Below, piece by piece: positions 15,389 through 22,631 of a DNA stretch of 37,818 nucleotides; the stretch's first letter is position 1; the number at the start of each line of letters is the position of its first letter. The notes beneath the pieces were generated by a model, which was not told the DNA's origin, searched no databases, and worked only from the letters and a program-made list of their open reading frames with translations. Source of the DNA: JBASRP01 sp044866075 (GTDB lineage Bacteria > Actinomycetota > AC-67); assembly GCA_044866075.1 (NCBI GenBank), contig JBIOTQ010000010.1, positions 1-37,818 of the forward strand, read 5' to 3'. The position numbers and the translations under genes are program-made.

Positions 15389-15551
15389 CTCTCACCCCCG
15401 GGGATCTGAATTCCGGGGCTCCCAGTGGGGTGGTCGGCTGTCTCTAAAGAAGCCTTTAAGGCGGACGGGGGAAATGCGTGGGTTCAGGATCGTTTGAGTC
15501 GCGAGCGGCGAGGGGAATGCGCACCCGCCGCCGTCCGTTGTTAGTCGAGAG

Positions 15552-16604
15552 ATGGAGCTCGGTCTTTACACGTTCGTCCCGCAGGCCTTGTCCGACGCGC
15601 ATTCCGGCGAAGGCCCGGCGCAGCGTTTGCGTGAACTGATGGAGGAGATCGAGCTCGCCGACCAGCTCGGCCTCGATGTGTTCGGCGTCGGCGAGCACCA
15701 CCGGCAGGACTTCGCGGTATCGGCGCCCGCCGTCGTGCTGGCCGCCGCGGCCGTGCGCACGAAACGGATCCGGCTGACGAGCGCCGTCACGGTGCTGAGC
15801 TCCGACGACCCGGTGCGCGTCCTCCAGCAGTTCGCGACCGTCGACTTGTTGTCCGGCGGACGCGCGGAGATCATGGCCGGGCGCGGCTCGTTCATCGAGT
15901 CGTTCCCGCTCTTCGGATTCGATCTCGAGGACTACGACGCACTGTTCGGCGAGAAGCTCGAGCTGTTGCTGCAGATCCGCGAGCACGAGCGCGTGACCTG
16001 GTCGGGAAAATTCCGCGCACCGATCAACGACCTCCCCGTCTACCCGCGTCCCCTGCAGAACCCATTGCCCGTCTGGGTGGCCGTCGGCGGCAACGCCGGC
16101 TCCGCGATCCGTGCCGGAACGCTCGGGCTGCCGATGGCGCTGGCGATCATCGGCGGGATGCCCGAACGGTTCACGCCGTTCACCGAGATGCACCGCGAAG
16201 CCGCGCGTCGCGGCGGGCACGATCCGCTCCCGGCGCTGAGCATCAACTCGCACGGCTACATCGCGCAAACGTCGCAGCAAGCGATCGACGAGTCGTTCCC
16301 CCTCGTGTCGGCGGCGATGAACCGCATCGGACGCGAACGCGGCTGGACGCCGATGACGAAGGAACAGTACGAAGCCGGCGCGACGCTACGCGGCGCGTAC
16401 TTCGTCGGCAGCCCGCAGCAGGTGATCGAGAAGATCCTCTTCCAGCACGAGATCTTCCGGCACGAACGTTTCCTGATCCAGTTCAGCGTCGGCCCCATGC
16501 CCCACGACAAGATCATGCGGTCGATCGAGCTCTTCGGGACCGAGGTCGCCCCGGTCGTGCGCAAGGAAGTGGCGGCCCGGACGCAGGCCGCCGCTCCCTC
16601 CTGA
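15552..16604 (+). CDS. LLM class flavin-dependent oxidoreductase
   Basis: The 350-residue cytosolic enzyme is a luciferase-like TIM barrel of the group using FMN or F420. VFGVGEHHRQDF (43-54), TSAVTVLSSDDPVRVLQQFA, LLSGGRAEIMAGRGSF and PVWVAVGGN mark the family. The EHH block and the FIESFPLFGFDLEDY segment resemble the Atu2307/SP_0267 subgroup, whose substrates are unknown. Start ATG 15552 is preceded by GAGAG. The 3' end overlaps the convergent ABC permease gene by 92 bases. It is divergent from the zincin operon across a 163-base gap that contains a small GCCTT/AAGGC palindrome at 15452-15462. Confidence 0.9.
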   Translation: MELGLYTFVPQALSDAHSGEGPAQRLRELMEEIELADQLGLDVFGVGEHHRQDFAVSAPAVVLAAAAVRTKRIRLTSAVTVLSSDDPVRVLQQFATVDLLSGGRAEIMAGRGSFIESFPLFGFDLEDYDALFGEKLELLLQIREHERVTWSGKFRAPINDLPVYPRPLQNPLPVWVAVGGNAGSAIRAGTLGLPMALAIIGGMPERFTPFTEMHREAARRGGHDPLPALSINSHGYIAQTSQQAIDESFPLVSAAMNRIGRERGWTPMTKEQYEAGATLRGAYFVGSPQQVIEKILFQHEIFRHERFLIQFSVGPMPHDKIMRSIELFGTEVAPVVRKEVAARTQAAAPS

Positions 16605-17334
16605 TCCCCTGGGCGACGTCGCGTCGCCGCATCACGATGGCTCCGGCGGCCAGCGCGGTGAGCGCGTAGATCGCGAACGCGATCCCCGCCGGGCCCGGCC
16701 GCAACAGATCGTCCCGGGCCACCTGGGTCAATCCGCGCGCCGTTTGAGCGGGCAGCCACTTTCCGGCGTCCTTCAGTATCCCGGCGAGGAGTTCCTCCGC
16801 GACGAGGAACCACGCGAGCCCTCCAACGACCGCGCCGAGCTGATGCTTCACGACGGCTCCGACGCCGACACCGAGCACCGCCGTGATGAGCCCCGCGGCC
16901 GCGGCGCCGGCCAGCAACTGGGCGAGGAGGACGCCCTCCACCGCGACGGGACCTTTCGCGGCCGACAGAGCGACGGTCAGCACGACCACGATGATCTCGG
17001 CGATCACCGCGAACGCCATCCCGATCAAACCCGTGACGATCGCCTTCGCGGTCACGATGCGAGCCCGCGACGGCGTCGCCAAGATCGAAGTCGTGATGGT
17101 CCCGTGCCGGAATTCGTCGGTCACCGCCCGCAGGCCGAGCACGAGGATGAACAAACCCACGAAGACCGGCATGTCGCGCAGCAGGGGGTTGGAGAGCGGG
17201 CGATCCGCGGGGAACTCGCCGGCTTGGGTTGCGATCGCGGTGATCACCGCGATCACCACGGTGGCCAGTCCGAGAAGCCACGCGGTTCGCGTCGTGCGGA
17301 TCTTGCGCCATTCCGAGATCACGAGCGCTTTCAT
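16513..17334 (-). CDS. ABC-2 type exporter permease
   Basis: The 273-residue membrane protein has six predicted helices, for example WLLGLATVVIAVITAIATQA (19-38), MPVFVGLFILVLGLRAV (55-71), MAFAVIAEIIVVVLTVAL and FAIYALTALAAGAIVM near 220-235. DEFRHGTITTSILATPSR (73-90) is the usual loop of the ABC2_membrane family between helices 2 and 3. It pairs with the ATPase encoded just upstream (ATGA overlap). The last 34 residues, rich in Arg and Pro, are encoded antisense to the end of the LLM gene; they look like an accidental extension that may be a recent stop loss. Confidence 0.88.
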   Translation of the reverse strand: MKALVISEWRKIRTTRTAWLLGLATVVIAVITAIATQAGEFPADRPLSNPLLRDMPVFVGLFILVLGLRAVTDEFRHGTITTSILATPSRARIVTAKAIVTGLIGMAFAVIAEIIVVVLTVALSAAKGPVAVEGVLLAQLLAGAAAAGLITAVLGVGVGAVVKHQLGAVVGGLAWFLVAEELLAGILKDAGKWLPAQTARGLTQVARDDLLRPGPAGIAFAIYALTALAAGAIVMRRRDVAQGIRRERRPASGPPLPCARPGRPRSRRARSTA

Positions 17335-18059
17335 CGGATCCCCTCCTCACTCGTCAGATCGAAGAACACGTCCTCGAGCGACTTGTTGTCGCTCGTCAGT
17401 TCCGCCACCGGTGCCTGCGCGACCAGCCGTCCGCGGTCGATGACGATCACCTCGTCGGCGACCTGCGACACCTCGGCGAGCAGGTGGCTCGACACGAAGA
17501 CGGCATTGCCTTCGGCCGCGTACGAGCGAAGGAAGCCGCGGAGCCAGCGGATGCCTCTCGGGTCGAGCCCAGTCGCGGGCTCGTCGAGCACCAGGACCGC
17601 AGGGTTGCCGAGCAGCGCTGCCGCGAGCGCCAAACGCTGCTTCATGCCGAGCGAGTACGCGCCGACCTTCTTGTGCACGGCCGGCGTGAGCTCGACGAGC
17701 TCGAGCATCTCGTCCACGCGCGAGCACGGGATCTCCGCCGCCGCGGCGATGACACGAAGCGCATTGCGCCCCGACCGGCGCGGATGGAACGATCCCGCGT
17801 CCAGCGCCGCGCCGGCCTGGGCCGGCGGGTCGTCGAGCTCCGCGTATCGCCGGCCCATGATCGACGCCTCTCCGCCCGTCGGCGCGATGAGCCCGAGGAT
17901 CATGCGCATCGTCGTCGTCTTCCCCGCGCCGTTTGGGCCGAGGAAGCCGGTGACCTTGCCCCATCCGACCTCGAAGCTGAGCCCGTCCACCGCCGTCGTA
18001 TCGCCGAACCTCTTCGTGAGATTCCTCGCCGCGATCGCCGGAACCGCCTGTCCGTTCAT
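17331..18059 (-). CDS. ABC exporter ATP-binding protein
   Basis: The 242-residue nucleotide-binding subunit has Walker A GPNGAGKTTT (41-50), signature SLGMKQR (136-142), Walker B VLVLDEP (155-161) and the switch His192 in VSSHLL. It belongs to the ABCA/CcmA-like group that serves ABC-2 permeases, in systems exporting drugs, lantibiotics or lipids. The TGA overlaps the permease ATG. GGGAGGTG lies just upstream of ATG 18059. Position directly after a two-component pair in the same orientation suggests that the response regulator controls this exporter, as in many antibiotic-resistance or envelope-stress units. Confidence 0.95.
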   Translation of the reverse strand: MNGQAVPAIAARNLTKRFGDTTAVDGLSFEVGWGKVTGFLGPNGAGKTTTMRMILGLIAPTGGEASIMGRRYAELDDPPAQAGAALDAGSFHPRRSGRNALRVIAAAAEIPCSRVDEMLELVELTPAVHKKVGAYSLGMKQRLALAAALLGNPAVLVLDEPATGLDPRGIRWLRGFLRSYAAEGNAVFVSSHLLAEVSQVADEVIVIDRGRLVAQAPVAELTSDNKSLEDVFFDLTSEEGIR

Positions 18060-18166
18060 CTCGCACCTCCCGTCGTGTTTCTTCTGGGTGCGACGGTAGG
18101 CGGCGGCGAAGAGCGGGTCGTCAGGCTGCGGAACGAACTTGGTGTCCTCCTCGGGGAGGACGGTCG

Positions 18167-18838
18167 TCAGGAAGAGATGCCCGGCTCGACAAGGCCGTGT
18201 TCGTAGGCGTAGACGACGGCTTGCACGCGGTCGCGAAGGCCGAGTTTCATCAGCAATCGCGAGACGTGCGTCTTCACGGTCGTCTCGCCGACGACGAGCG
18301 TCTCGGCGATCTCGGCGTTGGAGAGCCCTCGGGCGACGAGCGTCAGGATCTCGCTCTCGCGCCCGGTCAGCGATTCGATCGCGTCGTTCCTCGCCGCGGC
18401 CGCGGGAAGTCTCTGCGCGAACTTATCGAGCAATCGGCGAGTGACCGACGGCGCGAGCAACGCCTGCCCGTCGGCGATGACGCGGATCGCCGCGATGAGC
18501 TCCTCGGGCGGAACGTCCTTGAGGAGGAAGCCGCTCGCGCCGGCGCGGATCGCGTCGATCACGTACTCGTCCAGATCGAAGGTCGTCAGGATCAGCACGC
18601 GCACGGGTTCGTCGACGCCCGGTCCGGCGAGGCGGCGGGTGGCCTCGACGCCGTCGAGACGCGGCATCCGGATGTCCATCAGCACGACGTCGGGCCTCAA
18701 GCGCCCGGCCTTGTCGATGGCGTCGTTGCCGTCGCCCGCCTCGCCCACCACAACGAGGTCCTCTTCGGATTCCAAGATCATCCTGAACCCGGTCCGCAGT
18801 AGGGGCTGGTCGTCGACGATTAGCACGCGGATGGTCAT
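18167..18838 (-). CDS. NarL/LuxR-type response regulator
   Basis: The 223-residue regulator has a receiver domain (1-120) with acidic pocket Asp9-Asp10, phospho-acceptor Asp55 (LMDIRMP), Thr85 and Lys107 (LLKDVP). A LuxR helix-turn-helix follows at about 155-215 (LTGRESEILTLVARGLSNAE, then TVKTHVSRLLMKLGLRDR). Phosphorylation would promote dimerisation and binding to target promoters. Its ATG overlaps the TGA of the kinase gene, so the pair is coupled. The 107-base gap before the ABC ATPase gene could hold an autoregulated promoter, but no consensus stands out. Confidence 0.96.
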   Translation of the reverse strand: MTIRVLIVDDQPLLRTGFRMILESEEDLVVVGEAGDGNDAIDKAGRLRPDVVLMDIRMPRLDGVEATRRLAGPGVDEPVRVLILTTFDLDEYVIDAIRAGASGFLLKDVPPEELIAAIRVIADGQALLAPSVTRRLLDKFAQRLPAAAARNDAIESLTGRESEILTLVARGLSNAEIAETLVVGETTVKTHVSRLLMKLGLRDRVQAVVYAYEHGLVEPGISS

Positions 18839-20016
18839 CGCTGATCCTTGAGCGGCAACCGAGCGTGCACCTCGAAGCCGCCCTCGTTGCCGGGTCCCGC
18901 GCGGAACTCGCCGCCGAACAGCGATACGCGCTCGCGCATCCCCGCAAGGCCTTGGCCGCGGCCGTCGGCGTTCGCCCCGGGAGCGGCGCCGAGGCCGTCG
19001 TCCGCGACGACGAGATCGACCGCATCGGGCCTGAAGAGAACGCGGACCCGGGCCCGCGCTCCGGCGGCATGCTTCATCACGTTCGTGAGCGACTCCTGCA
19101 CGATCCGGTACACCGAGATGTCGATACCCGGCGGCAGCGCGACGCGGTCGCCGGCGACATCGAGCTCCACGGTCGTGCCCGCCCGCCGCACGCCGTCGAC
19201 CAGCTCCTCGAGCGCGTCGACCCCGGATGCCGGCTCGAGCTCCGGCTCCCCCGAGCCGGCCGTCCGAATGAGCCCGAGGAGCCGGCGCATCTCGTTCAGG
19301 GCTTGCCGGCCGGTGGTCTCGATCGAGCCGAGCGCTTCACGCGCGCGGGTGGGATCGTCTTCGGCGATGCGCCGCGCTCCGCCGGCCTGGACGACGATGA
19401 CGCTCAGGTTGTGCGACACCACGTCATGCAGCTCGCGGGAGATGCGCGAGCGTTCCTCGGCGGCAGCCTCGCGGGCGCGCTCATCCCGCTCACGCTCCAA
19501 GTCTTCGGCACGCACCTCGAGCGCGGCCGTGCGGGCGCGGGAGGCGCCGATCCGCGCCCCGACGATCCACGCGACGGCGAGCGCGACCCCGATGGAGACC
19601 ATATCGGAGGCCTGCACGTTGTCGCGGGTCTGAAGCCAGTTGCCGCCGACAACGGCGGCCCAGGCCAGGGCGCCCGCGGCGGCAGCCGTGCGAACGTCGG
19701 TGTACGCAGCGACCGTGTAGATCGCGACGGCGAGCGCGAACGGAGACACGTACGGCCGGTCGAGCGTCGCGTAGAACACGAACGTCGCCGTCGTCACGGC
19801 GAGAACCAGCAGGGGCGCCCTGCGCCGCCACACGAGGGCCGCGTGCATGACCACGAGCAATGCGATACCGGCGACGAACGCTCCCGTGATGCCGGACCGC
19901 TCGTCGGGGACCAGGTAGCCGATCAAGACGGCGACGAAGACGATCGCGGCGATCGCGCCGTCGACGAGGACGTCTCGCCTCGGACGCCCCGTCTTAAGCT
20001 GAGCGGGCGGCGCCAT
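18835..20016 (-). CDS. DesK/NarX-class sensor histidine kinase
   Basis: The 393-residue kinase has five or six N-terminal membrane helices (about 18-157) and no sizeable extracellular domain. A coiled coil at 160-190, rich in Glu and Arg, leads to the HisKA_3 dimerisation helix with phospho-acceptor His197 (RISRELHDVVSHN). The ATPase domain has QESLTNVMKHA as N box and DDGLGAAPG plus GRGQGLAGMRERV as G boxes. This layout is that of intramembrane-sensing kinases such as DesK or LiaS, which respond to membrane state or envelope-active compounds rather than a soluble ligand. The cognate regulator overlaps it by four bases. Confidence 0.95.
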   Translation of the reverse strand: MAPPAQLKTGRPRRDVLVDGAIAAIVFVAVLIGYLVPDERSGITGAFVAGIALLVVMHAALVWRRRAPLLVLAVTTATFVFYATLDRPYVSPFALAVAIYTVAAYTDVRTAAAAGALAWAAVVGGNWLQTRDNVQASDMVSIGVALAVAWIVGARIGASRARTAALEVRAEDLERERDERAREAAAEERSRISRELHDVVSHNLSVIVVQAGGARRIAEDDPTRAREALGSIETTGRQALNEMRRLLGLIRTAGSGEPELEPASGVDALEELVDGVRRAGTTVELDVAGDRVALPPGIDISVYRIVQESLTNVMKHAAGARARVRVLFRPDAVDLVVADDGLGAAPGANADGRGQGLAGMRERVSLFGGEFRAGPGNEGGFEVHARLPLKDQR

Positions 20017-20082
20017 GGTTTCGACGATACTCCGGGCCCCTCGACGGCCGCGTCCTCCTCAAGGATGAGGTCGGCTCGGCGT

Positions 20083-20101
20083 GCCTCCCCCCACGGGAGG
20101 C
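20083..20101. repeat. Short inverted repeat in the kinase/LLM divergent region
   Basis: GCCTCCC at 20083-20089 pairs with GGGAGGC at 20095-20101 around a 5-base centre. It lies 67 bases upstream of the kinase start and 87 bases before the second LLM gene. It could be an operator of either gene or just a weak hairpin. Confidence 0.3.
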
Positions 20102-20187
20102 GCGCCGGCTGAACGTCGAGCGGGAATCTCTCTCGGCCGGGGATCGTTGCGACCCTCGATGGGTCCGTCCTACCAGGAGGGACGACG

Positions 20188-21057
20188 ATGCAGATGGGGA
20201 TAGGTTTGCCCAACCCCGTTCGAGGGGTCGACGGACGCACGCTCATCGAGTGGGCCAAGCGCACCGAGCAGCGGGGTTTCTCGTCGCTCGCAACCATCGA
20301 CCGGATCGCGTTCCCGTCGTACGAGTCGCTCGTCTCGCTCGCGGCGGCGGCCGCAGTCACCGAACGGATCGGCCTGTTGACGAACGTTCTGCTGGCGCCC
20401 ACCCGCCAGCCGATCCTGCTCGCGAAAGAAGCGGCGAGCGTCGACCAGCTGTCGGCTGGGCGCCTGACGCTCGGCCTCGCCGTCGGAGGCCGAAGGGACG
20501 ACTTCGAAGCGTCCGACCGGGAGTTCTCCGAACGCGGGAAGCGCTTCGACGAGGACCTCGCGCTGATGCACGACGCGTGGAAGGGCAACCCCGTGATCGC
20601 CGACTGCGAGCAACCGGTGACGCCGTCGCCGACCAACGGCGCCAACGTGCCGATCGTCATCGGCGGTAACAGCGACCAAACGATCGAGCGCATCATCCGG
20701 TACGGCATCGGCTGGACGGCCGGCGGCGGCCCGCCGGACATGGTGGGCCCCTTCGCCGAGCGCGTGCGTACCGCGTGGAAGGACAGTGGGAAGGCCGGCG
20801 ACCCGAAGATCGTCGCGCTGCAGTACTTCTCGGTCGGCGACGACGTGGTCCAGGCGTCGAAGGATTACATCCTCGACTACTACGGCTTCCTCGGTGAGAT
20901 GGCGAAGGGCTTCGCCGAACACGGCGTCCATCGCACTCCCGAGGCGATCAAGACCGTGATAAAGAAGTTCGAAGACGCCGGCGTCGACGAATTCATCCTC
21001 GACCCGACGATCGCCGACCTCCGTCAGGTGGATCTGCTGGCAGACGTCGTCCGGTGA
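20188..21057 (+). CDS. LLM class oxidoreductase, probably F420-dependent
   Basis: The 289-residue enzyme is a luciferase-like barrel. MQMGIGLPNPVRGVDGRTLI at the start, IGLLTNVLLAPTRQPILLAK near 66-85 and LSAGRLTLGLAVGGRRDDFE near 96-115 are the usual family blocks. NVPIVIGGNSDQTIERI supplies the cofactor-phosphate loop. The short length and sequence resemble actinobacterial F420-dependent reductases, but F420 versus FMN use cannot be proved here. CAGGAGGG lies seven bases before ATG 20188. It is convergent with the desaturase gene, with one base between the two stops. Confidence 0.9.
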   Translation: MQMGIGLPNPVRGVDGRTLIEWAKRTEQRGFSSLATIDRIAFPSYESLVSLAAAAAVTERIGLLTNVLLAPTRQPILLAKEAASVDQLSAGRLTLGLAVGGRRDDFEASDREFSERGKRFDEDLALMHDAWKGNPVIADCEQPVTPSPTNGANVPIVIGGNSDQTIERIIRYGIGWTAGGGPPDMVGPFAERVRTAWKDSGKAGDPKIVALQYFSVGDDVVQASKDYILDYYGFLGEMAKGFAEHGVHRTPEAIKTVIKKFEDAGVDEFILDPTIADLRQVDLLADVVR

Positions 21058-21058
21058 T

Positions 21059-22009
21059 CTAGCGCTTCAGCTTCGCCAGCATCTGCGCGCGGGTCGGGAC
21101 CTTCACGTTCCGCACCGCGCGTACAAGGCGCAGCGCGCGCAGCACGTACCAGCCGGGATCGATCTCCCAGGCACGCAGGCCGAGCTTCGCCGACCACGGG
21201 AACGCGTGGTGGTTGTTGTGCCACGACTCGCCGAACGACGGGACCGACAGCGGCCACACGTTGCGACTCTCGTCGCGCGCCTGGTAGGCCTCGCGCCCGT
21301 AGAAGTGGCAGATCGAGTTGATGCTCCACGTCACGTGGTGCAGCAGGAATACGCGCACGAGCGAACCCCACAGGAACGCCGTGAATGCCGCGAACCAGGA
21401 TCCCGTCAGCGCGAACCCGAGCACCGCCGGCAGAAAGAACGTCGCGAGCGTCAGAGTTCCGAAGTGCTTGTCGACCCGCTTGATCGCCCGCTCGCTGAGG
21501 AGATCGGGCGCCCACTCCCCTCGGTCCGATTGCTCGGACGAGAACAGCCATCCCATGTGCGCGTGCGCGAGACCCAGCGCGACGCCGCGAACCCCGCCGG
21601 CTTGCGCGAGATGCGGCGAGTGCGGGTCGCCGAAGTCATCGGAGTACGCGTGATGCCGGCGGTGCGTCGCCACCCACGCGATGACCGAGCCTTCGACCGA
21701 CATCGACCCGGCGATCGCCAGCATGACGCGCAACGGCTTGATCGCGCGGAAGCTGCGGTGCGTGAACAACCGGTGATAACCGAGCGTCACGCCGAGCCCG
21801 GTGACCACGTAGAACCCGAGCATGATCCCGAAGTCGGTGTGCGTGATACCAGTCCCCCACAGCGAGATGATCGCCGCGATCACGGCCAAGGGCGGAAGCA
21901 CAGTGAGCAGAAGAGTCACACGACGCTGGACGAGGAGTTGCCGAGCGGTGAGCCGCACGACGCCGCGCGTGGGAGCGGCCACCGGCCGCTCGAGAAGCTG
22001 AGCCTGCAT
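21059..22009 (-). CDS. Acyl-CoA/acyl-lipid delta-9-type fatty acid desaturase
   Basis: The 316-residue integral membrane di-iron enzyme carries the three histidine boxes: HRLFTH (79-84), HRRHH (116-120) and HNNHH (264-268), with a further His in NSICHFYG. Four membrane helices flank them (for example LLLTVLPPLAVIAAIISLW at 33-51). This is the class 1 stearoyl-CoA-type architecture, introducing a cis double bond with O2 and raising membrane fluidity. GGAGG lies eight bases before ATG 22009. The gene is downstream of the cold-shock gene on the same strand, but a strong terminator separates them. Its nearness to a DesK-class kinase is noted as a possible functional link. Confidence 0.94.
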   Translation of the reverse strand: MQAQLLERPVAAPTRGVVRLTARQLLVQRRVTLLLTVLPPLAVIAAIISLWGTGITHTDFGIMLGFYVVTGLGVTLGYHRLFTHRSFRAIKPLRVMLAIAGSMSVEGSVIAWVATHRRHHAYSDDFGDPHSPHLAQAGGVRGVALGLAHAHMGWLFSSEQSDRGEWAPDLLSERAIKRVDKHFGTLTLATFFLPAVLGFALTGSWFAAFTAFLWGSLVRVFLLHHVTWSINSICHFYGREAYQARDESRNVWPLSVPSFGESWHNNHHAFPWSAKLGLRAWEIDPGWYVLRALRLVRAVRNVKVPTRAQMLAKLKR

Positions 22010-22073
22010 GAGAAAAACCTCCGAAAACCCCGCGGATGCGAAGCTTGGAGCGCACAGGCGAGGAGTTGATAAT

Positions 22074-22103
22074 GGAACGGCCCCGGCGTACCGGGGCCGT
22101 TCC
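22074..22103 (-). terminator. Strong hairpin terminator after the cold-shock gene
   Basis: A perfect 13-bp stem (22074-22086 with 22091-22103, GGAACGGCCCCGG and its complement) closes on a four-base loop CGTA. It begins 12 bases after the csp stop read on the minus strand. The following tract ATTATCAA is only partly T-rich, so efficiency is uncertain, but the stem is among the strongest in the window. Confidence 0.75.
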
Positions 22104-22114
22104 TGGCGCTTTGC

Positions 22115-22315
22115 TTAGGCTACGGGGCGAACGTTCGTGGCGTTGGGGCCCTTTTGGCCCTGCGTTACCTCGAACTCGACCTCTTGGCCGTCTTTCAGCG
22201 ACTTGAATCCCTCACCGGCGATGCCCGTGTGATGGACGAAGACGTCGTCGCCTCCCTCGCGGGAGATGAAGCCGAAGCCTTTCTCGTCGCTGAACCATTT
22301 GACGGTTCCGCGCAT
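22115..22315 (-). CDS. Cold-shock-domain protein (CspA family)
   Basis: The 66-residue single cold-shock domain binds single-stranded RNA and DNA and melts mRNA structure. RNP1 reads KGFGFI (12-17) and RNP2 VFVHH (25-29); Trp7 and the aromatic patch are intact. MRGTVKWFSDEKGFGFI is the typical actinobacterial opening. AAGGAGGT lies six bases before ATG 22315. The leader between a terminator at 22388 and the start is short and carries two hairpins, a layout in keeping with temperature-dependent translation in this family. Confidence 0.97.
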   Translation of the reverse strand: MRGTVKWFSDEKGFGFISREGGDDVFVHHTGIAGEGFKSLKDGQEVEFEVTQGQKGPNATNVRPVA

Positions 22316-22380
22316 GTCGTACCTCCTTCCGGCGCCTTGCGGCGCAAAAGATCCGGTTCTGACTCGAACCGTGAGTAAAT
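22316..22380 (-). promoter_or_regulatory. Structured leader of the cold-shock gene
   Basis: Two hairpins precede the csp start on the minus strand: CGGTTC/GAACCG (22354-22359 with 22366-22371, six-base loop) and GCGCC/GGCGC (22332-22336 with 22341-22345, loop GCAA when read on the minus strand, a GNRA tetraloop). The second lies just before AAGGAGGT and could sequester or expose it. A CCTATTTACTC stretch at about 22373-22383 is the best -10 candidate but no good -35 is seen. Confidence 0.4.
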
Positions 22381-22387
22381 AGGGCCC

Positions 22388-22420
22388 GGAAAAAGGAACA
22401 GCCGCGATGTGCTCGCGGCC
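22388..22420 (-). terminator. Intrinsic terminator of the sigma factor/small basic protein unit
   Basis: On the minus strand GGCCGCGA pairs with TCGCGGC (arms 22413-22419 and 22401-22407, five-base loop), followed by TGTTCCTTTTTCC. The hairpin plus T run is a textbook Rho-independent terminator and separates the upstream sigma-factor unit from the csp gene. Confidence 0.75.
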
Positions 22421-22487
22421 ACACTTTGACGCGAAACCTCGAACTCGCGAATCAGTCTAGCAGGTTGGGTAGGAAAGCGATAGACCC

Positions 22488-22616
22488 CTACCGCTTTCCT
22501 CGCCCACCGCGCTTGCCGAACGATCCTCGTTCACCGCGGTTCGACCGTTGAGATTTCTTTTCGGCTTTGCGCTGATCCTGCTTCTTGCGTCCGCTGTCGT
22601 GTTTCTGCTTGGCCAC
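22488..22616 (-). CDS. 42-residue highly basic protein downstream of the sigma factor
   Basis: The product begins MAKQKHDSGRKKQDQRKAEK and ends SFGKRGGRGKR: 42 residues, more than 40 percent Lys or Arg, no hydrophobic core, so it is probably disordered and nucleic-acid or ribosome binding. AAGGAGGT lies nine bases before GTG 22616; an ATG at 22622 would add two residues but sits only three bases from the ribosome-binding site. It starts 15 bases after the sigma-factor stop, so they are almost certainly cotranscribed. The TAG lies in the loop of a 9-bp inverted repeat (22471-22479 with 22492-22500, AGGAAAGCG and complement). I do not recognise a family. Confidence 0.7.
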   Translation of the reverse strand: MAKQKHDSGRKKQDQRKAEKKSQRSNRGERGSFGKRGGRGKR

Positions 22617-22631
22617 TCTCATACACCTCCT

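Noticed and set aside
15452..15462. GCCTT/AAGGC palindrome between the zincin operon and LLM gene
   Set aside because: Only five base pairs with a one-base centre; too short to claim as an operator.
13977..15497. Plus-strand open frame of about 500 codons across the zincin operon
   Set aside because: No motifs, and both minus-strand genes have signal or membrane segments and proper overlap.
22354..22371. tRNA T-arm-like GGTTCGAGTC on the minus strand
   Set aside because: No acceptor stem, D arm or anticodon arm can be built around it; it is a leader hairpin.
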